64,000 nucleotides of DNA from Lachnospiraceae bacterium (GTDB lineage Bacteria; Bacillota; Clostridia; Lachnospirales; Lachnospiraceae): the NCBI GenBank assembly GCA_022845895.1, contig AP025573.1:236001-300000 (forward strand), given 5' to 3'. Both the position numbers and the translations under genes were made by a program. Under the pieces are notes generated by a model. The model was not told the DNA's origin. It ran no database searches and was given only the letters and a program-made list of their open reading frames with translations. This document shows positions 61,028 to 64,000 of the stretch, in pieces. Every line of letters begins with the position of its first letter. Position 1 is the stretch's first letter.

Positions 61028-61861
61028 ATGAAGAAGAAAAGAATCTATGTCATAATGACGCTGGTGCTGCTGTTTACAGTCGGGGCAGCAGCCTTCATAT
61101 ATATCTTAAAGAGCCCGTTTGAAGCAAAGAGAAGCCCGGTTTCTGAAACGGTGAGAAAGGGTGCGGCTGAGAAGATGACAGAAGTGGACAGAGAAAAGCT
61201 CGTGCCGGAGACGGCTAAGCCGAAAGGAATCAAGATAGCCATAGATCCGGGGCACCAGGGGCCCCATGTAGACATGAGCGCCCAGGAAGAGAATGCGCCC
61301 GGTTCAGGCGTGATGAAGCAGAAGGCGACATCGGGCACCACCGGCACTTATACCGGACTGGGGGAATACGAACTGAATCTGGACATCGCCCTGAAGGTAA
61401 GGGACAGACTTGAGAAGCTTGGGTATGAAGTCGTAATGGCCCGGGAGGATAACGATACGGCTATCAGCAATAAAGAGAGAGCGCAGATGGCCAATGAAGC
61501 AGGAGCCGATGTGTGCGTCAGGATCCATGCGAACGGAAGCGAGAGCCCGTCAAGCGAGGGGGCGCTCTGCCTTGTCATGTCCCAGGATAACCCGTACGTC
61601 GGGCAGCTGTACGGTGAGAGCAGCAGGCTGGCGGAATCGGTCCTATCGTCCTACTGCGAAGCCACAGGATTCTCGAATCAGGGCATTCAGGTCAATGACA
61701 CGATGACCGGGCTCAACTGGAGCGAGATTCCGGTGATGATTCTGGAGATGGGATTTATGACCAACGAGCAGGACGATACGATGATGGCGGATGCCGCCTT
61801 CCAGGAAAAGATGGCGGACGGTATCGCGGCAGGCATAGAGGATTATTTTGCACATCGATGA
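61028..61861 (+). CDS. N-acetylmuramoyl-L-alanine amidase (Amidase_3)
   Basis: A 277-residue wall hydrolase with an N-terminal membrane anchor (about 5-27) and the Amidase_3 domain. Zinc ligands are H76 in DPGHQG, a Glu in GEYELNL and H167 in IHANGS; the catalytic Glu is E240 in ILEMGF. It cuts the bond between N-acetylmuramic acid and the peptide stem. No SPOR, AMIN or SH3 wall-binding domain is attached. It ends 24 bp before the serine hydrolase gene; both are outside the membrane, like the domains of the other proteins of the cluster. Confidence 0.9.
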   Translation: MKKKRIYVIMTLVLLFTVGAAAFIYILKSPFEAKRSPVSETVRKGAAEKMTEVDREKLVPETAKPKGIKIAIDPGHQGPHVDMSAQEENAPGSGVMKQKATSGTTGTYTGLGEYELNLDIALKVRDRLEKLGYEVVMAREDNDTAISNKERAQMANEAGADVCVRIHANGSESPSSEGALCLVMSQDNPYVGQLYGESSRLAESVLSSYCEATGFSNQGIQVNDTMTGLNWSEIPVMILEMGFMTNEQDDTMMADAAFQEKMADGIAAGIEDYFAHR

Positions 61862-61885
61862 TATAGGGGATGGGAGGAAAGGAAT

Positions 61886-62794
61886 GTGGGAATGAAGAAA
61901 GGCGCGCTTGCAGCGGTACTCTGTGTGGTTCTTTTAACGACTGCCTGTGGAGGCGGAGATAAAGACGCGGATAAGAAGGCAGAAGATGCCGGGGCAAAGA
62001 AAAAGAACCTGGTCATTACGACGGAAGAGGAAGGCCCAGGTGAGCAGGACGATGCAGGAACCGGACAGACACAGGACCCGCCGGCGCAGGACATACAGGC
62101 ACAGGTGGAGGGCCTGACGTCCGGGCTTGCCGGAGGCGGAGAGTGGGCGGTATATGTATACGGGCTTGATACGGGCAGGGAAGCGTCGGTCAACAATAAG
62201 CCGATGCAGTCGGCGAGCCTCATCAAGCTCTTTATTGCAGGAACCGTGTATGAGCAGAAAGACAGGATGGATGCGCACAATGGTGCACAGGAGACGGAGA
62301 CGCTGCTTCGGTCGATGATAACCGTAAGCGATAATGATGCGGCAAATACACTTGTGAAACGGCTCGGGAACGGAGATGCGGCCGCAGGGATGCAGGCGGT
62401 CAATGACTTCGCGGCTGCCCATGGGTATTCGCAGACTCATATGGGACGCCTTATGCTGGACTTCGACGCAGAAGACGACAACTATACTTCGGTGGAAGAC
62501 TGTGGCGCATTTCTTTGTGACCTATACCATCAGGAGCTAACCGGTGCAGAACAGATTACCGGTTTTATGAAGGAGCAGACAAGGACAGAAAAGATTCCCG
62601 CAGGTGTCCCTGCGGGAACGGTCACAGCCAACAAGACGGGGGAGCTCGACACGGTGGAAAATGATGCCGCCCTCGTCTGGGGCGGACAGGAGCCGTATGC
62701 CATCTGTGTCATGTCGCAAGGGCTGACCGATGCGGCTGCCGCCAGAACGGGCATACAGAAGCTGTCGTCCAATCTATATGAACTGATGCGGTAG
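61886..62794 (+). CDS. Beta-lactamase-fold serine hydrolase lipoprotein
   Basis: A 302-residue lipoprotein (lipobox LTTAC, Cys21) with a beta-lactamase class A-type fold: SLIK (S111, K114), SDN (148-150) and KTG (250-252) are all present. A typical Glu166-xx-Asn omega loop is not seen after MLDFDAEDDN, so penicillin hydrolysis is doubtful; a wall peptidase or a binding role is as likely. GGAGG is eight bases before the GTG at 61886; the ATG at 61892 is an alternative. It is the last gene of the cluster, with a convergent gene beyond. Confidence 0.8.
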   Translation: MGMKKGALAAVLCVVLLTTACGGGDKDADKKAEDAGAKKKNLVITTEEEGPGEQDDAGTGQTQDPPAQDIQAQVEGLTSGLAGGGEWAVYVYGLDTGREASVNNKPMQSASLIKLFIAGTVYEQKDRMDAHNGAQETETLLRSMITVSDNDAANTLVKRLGNGDAAAGMQAVNDFAAAHGYSQTHMGRLMLDFDAEDDNYTSVEDCGAFLCDLYHQELTGAEQITGFMKEQTRTEKIPAGVPAGTVTANKTGELDTVENDAALVWGGQEPYAICVMSQGLTDAAAARTGIQKLSSNLYELMR

Positions 62795-62834
62795 GAATTA
62801 CATAAATTACGGTCCGGGGAGGCGGTGCAAGGTG

Positions 62835-63782
62835 TCATATGACACGGTGGAAGGGTTTATTTCCTTTCAGGACATTGACGACTTCCTCTGCCGCTTTCTG
62901 CTGCAGGGCATGTATCGCTGTCTCGCTGTACCAGGCGCTGTGCGCGGTGGCGATGACATTGTCCATCTGTAGGAGGGGGTGGTCCGGGCGAACAGGCTCT
63001 TCCTCAAATACATCGATGCCCGCCCCCGCAATCCTCTTCTCCAGTAATGCTTTTATCAATGCCTGTTCCTCTATGATGCCTCCCCTTGCCGTGTTTATCA
63101 GGAAGGCGGAGGCTTTCATCTTTTCTAACTCCTCTTCTCCGATGAGGTGAAACGTGTCTTTGGTTAGCGGGCAGTGGACAGAGAGGAAGTCGCTTGTCCG
63201 CAGCAGGGTGTCAAGAGATACAAGTGCGACAGACTGTTCTTTCGCTGTCTCCGGACGGGCGAAAGGATCATATGCAGATACCGTCATTCCGAAGGCCTGC
63301 ATCTTCCTGGCCACCATCTGAGGAATCCGTCCGAAGCCTACCAGGCCAAGCGTACATTCCGAGAGTCTCCGGAGGGGAATGGCACTTCCATAGCCCCAGT
63401 CGCCAGATCTCAGCGCTCCTGCAAGTACCGGGAGCTTCCTGCCGAGCGCCAGCATCATGGCGCAGGCGTGGTCCGACACTTCCGCCACTCCGTAATCCGG
63501 CACGTTGCATACGTAGATGCCCTTTGCGGCGGCAGCCTCGCAGTCGATATTATTCACCCCGATACCATATTTGATTATCATCCTGCAATGCTCCATGCTT
63601 TCGATGACGTCGGATGTGACGGAAGAATACTGGGTGATGACCGCATCGGCATCTTTTACAACTGGTATGAGTTCTTCCGGCTTTTTGACCTGATAGGCGT
63701 ACAGTTCGAATCCTGCACCTTCTATCAGTCCTCTTTCCGTGTCTATATTTTCATATTCGTAATCTGTGATAACTACTTTCAT
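62835..63782 (-). CDS. 2-hydroxyacid dehydrogenase, CtBP-like group
   Basis: A 315-residue D-2-hydroxyacid dehydrogenase. The NAD loop reads VGFGRIPQ, where the third Gly of GxGxxG is Pro; the catalytic Arg (INTARGGI), Glu (FEEEPVRPDHP) and His (ATAHSAW) are in place. This pattern fits the CtBP-like group of bacterial enzymes. AGGAGGAAAACAAC before the start overlaps the stop region of the upstream gene, so it is at least the second gene of a minus-strand operon that extends beyond the window. The 14-bp palindrome GTGTCATATGACAC (62832-62845) crosses its stop codon. Substrate unknown. Confidence 0.88.
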   Translation of the reverse strand: MKVVITDYEYENIDTERGLIEGAGFELYAYQVKKPEELIPVVKDADAVITQYSSVTSDVIESMEHCRMIIKYGIGVNNIDCEAAAAKGIYVCNVPDYGVAEVSDHACAMMLALGRKLPVLAGALRSGDWGYGSAIPLRRLSECTLGLVGFGRIPQMVARKMQAFGMTVSAYDPFARPETAKEQSVALVSLDTLLRTSDFLSVHCPLTKDTFHLIGEEELEKMKASAFLINTARGGIIEEQALIKALLEKRIAGAGIDVFEEEPVRPDHPLLQMDNVIATAHSAWYSETAIHALQQKAAEEVVNVLKGNKPFHRVI

Positions 63783-63795
63783 GTTGTTTTCCTCC

Positions 63796-64000
63796 TTATA
63801 ACAGCTGCATCTTTTCTGCTACGAGATATGCCCCGAGCGCTGACGTGGAAAAGCCCCGGTCGGGTTCATAGATGGTGACATGCTCATATATATGTTCCGC
63901 ACGGAGGATATCCCTCAATGCCAGATTCAGGGGAGCCTTGCCGCTGATTACTACGTGCGTATCTTCGGTGAGGCTCAGTGCCCGGGAGTTTGTTATAGCT
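63796..64000 (-). CDS. C-terminal end of an unidentified protein (start outside window)
   Basis: The last 68 residues of a minus-strand gene are visible, ending GAYLVAEKMQLL with TAA at 63796-63798. The segment THVVISGKAPLNLAL and the ending GFSTSALGAYLVA could come from an ATPase or kinase of the actin-like group, but this is too little for a family call. It is 13 bp upstream of the dehydrogenase gene and in the same operon. Confidence 0.45.
   Translation of the reverse strand, partial: AITNSRALSLTEDTHVVISGKAPLNLALRDILRAEHIYEHVTIYEPDRGFSTSALGAYLVAEKMQLL

Noticed and set aside
61886-62794. Reading the last cluster gene as a beta-lactamase resistance gene
   Set aside because: SxxK, SDN and KTG are there, but the Glu166 loop is not seen and the gene sits in a wall/signalling cluster. 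Serine hydrolase is the safer call.
62832-62845. Perfect palindrome GTGTCATATGACAC as an operator
   Set aside because: It crosses the stop codon of the dehydrogenase between convergent genes, where an operator is not expected; no second copy was noticed.

Overview
The window looks like chromosome from a Gram-positive anaerobe of the Lachnospiraceae (Clostridium cluster XIVa) type. The clues are strong AGGAGG ribosome-binding sites, lipoprotein-type binding proteins, class B sortase, YesM/YesN two-component systems, DUF951/DUF624 proteins, GdpP, YARHG and WG-repeat proteins, and core genes of Firmicutes type. The genus is inferred, not proven. No phage, integrase, transposase, rRNA or CRISPR array was found. 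One tRNA (Val, anticodon GAC) is present.

Left part, sugar catabolism. Positions 1-9879 hold a ribose-type ABC transporter, a class II aldolase, an iron-containing alcohol dehydrogenase, an FGGY kinase, a 2-hydroxyacid dehydrogenase (cut by the window edge) and a SorC regulator. Aldolase, alcohol dehydrogenase and FGGY kinase are the same trio of families as FucA/FucO/FucK, but no isomerase is visible and the substrate is unknown. After a small flavodoxin/zinc-ribbon pair on the minus strand, 11334-18710 is a fructosamine (fructoselysine-type, frl) operon: GntR regulator, PfkB kinase, binding protein, two permeases, FrlC-like epimerase, FrlB-like SIS deglycase and a DUF624 protein.

Core genes and an apparent island. 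An L-cysteine desulfidase-type enzyme, sortase B, DUF951 and rpsF-ssb-rpsR (19416-22910) are followed at 46164-50022 by gdpP-rplI-dnaB. In many Firmicutes these two blocks lie close together. Here about 23 kb of accessory genes separates them: an AAA/DUF4143 ATPase, a cytidylate-kinase-like protein, a complete lacto-N-biose/galacto-N-biose pathway (GH112 phosphorylase, CBM9-like protein, AraC regulator, three-gene importer, nucleotidyltransferase, NahK, GalE), tRNA-Val, a YesMN two-component system with a divergent second ribose/AI-2-type ABC operon carrying a hexuloisomerase-like SIS protein, and an AraC/GyrI-like regulator.

Right part, a putative phospho-signalling cluster. Positions 50573-62794 form a co-directional set: a zinc-ribbon/TPR membrane protein, a double-FHA ABCG-type exporter, a single-FHA protein, a membrane Ser/Thr kinase with outside TPRs, a 45-residue membrane protein, a membrane protein whose C-terminus looks like a degenerate FHA domain, a second zinc-ribbon/TPR protein with WG repeats, two further zinc-ribbon proteins (one with YARHG), an N-acetylmuramoyl-L-alanine amidase and a beta-lactamase-fold lipoprotein. 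Kinase next to double-FHA exporter recalls mycobacterial PknF-Rv1747. The rest of the set is not a system I recognise and is the best candidate here for something undescribed.

The right edge carries a minus-strand 2-hydroxyacid dehydrogenase and the end of an unidentified gene. All functions are read from sequence motifs and gene context; no database search was run.
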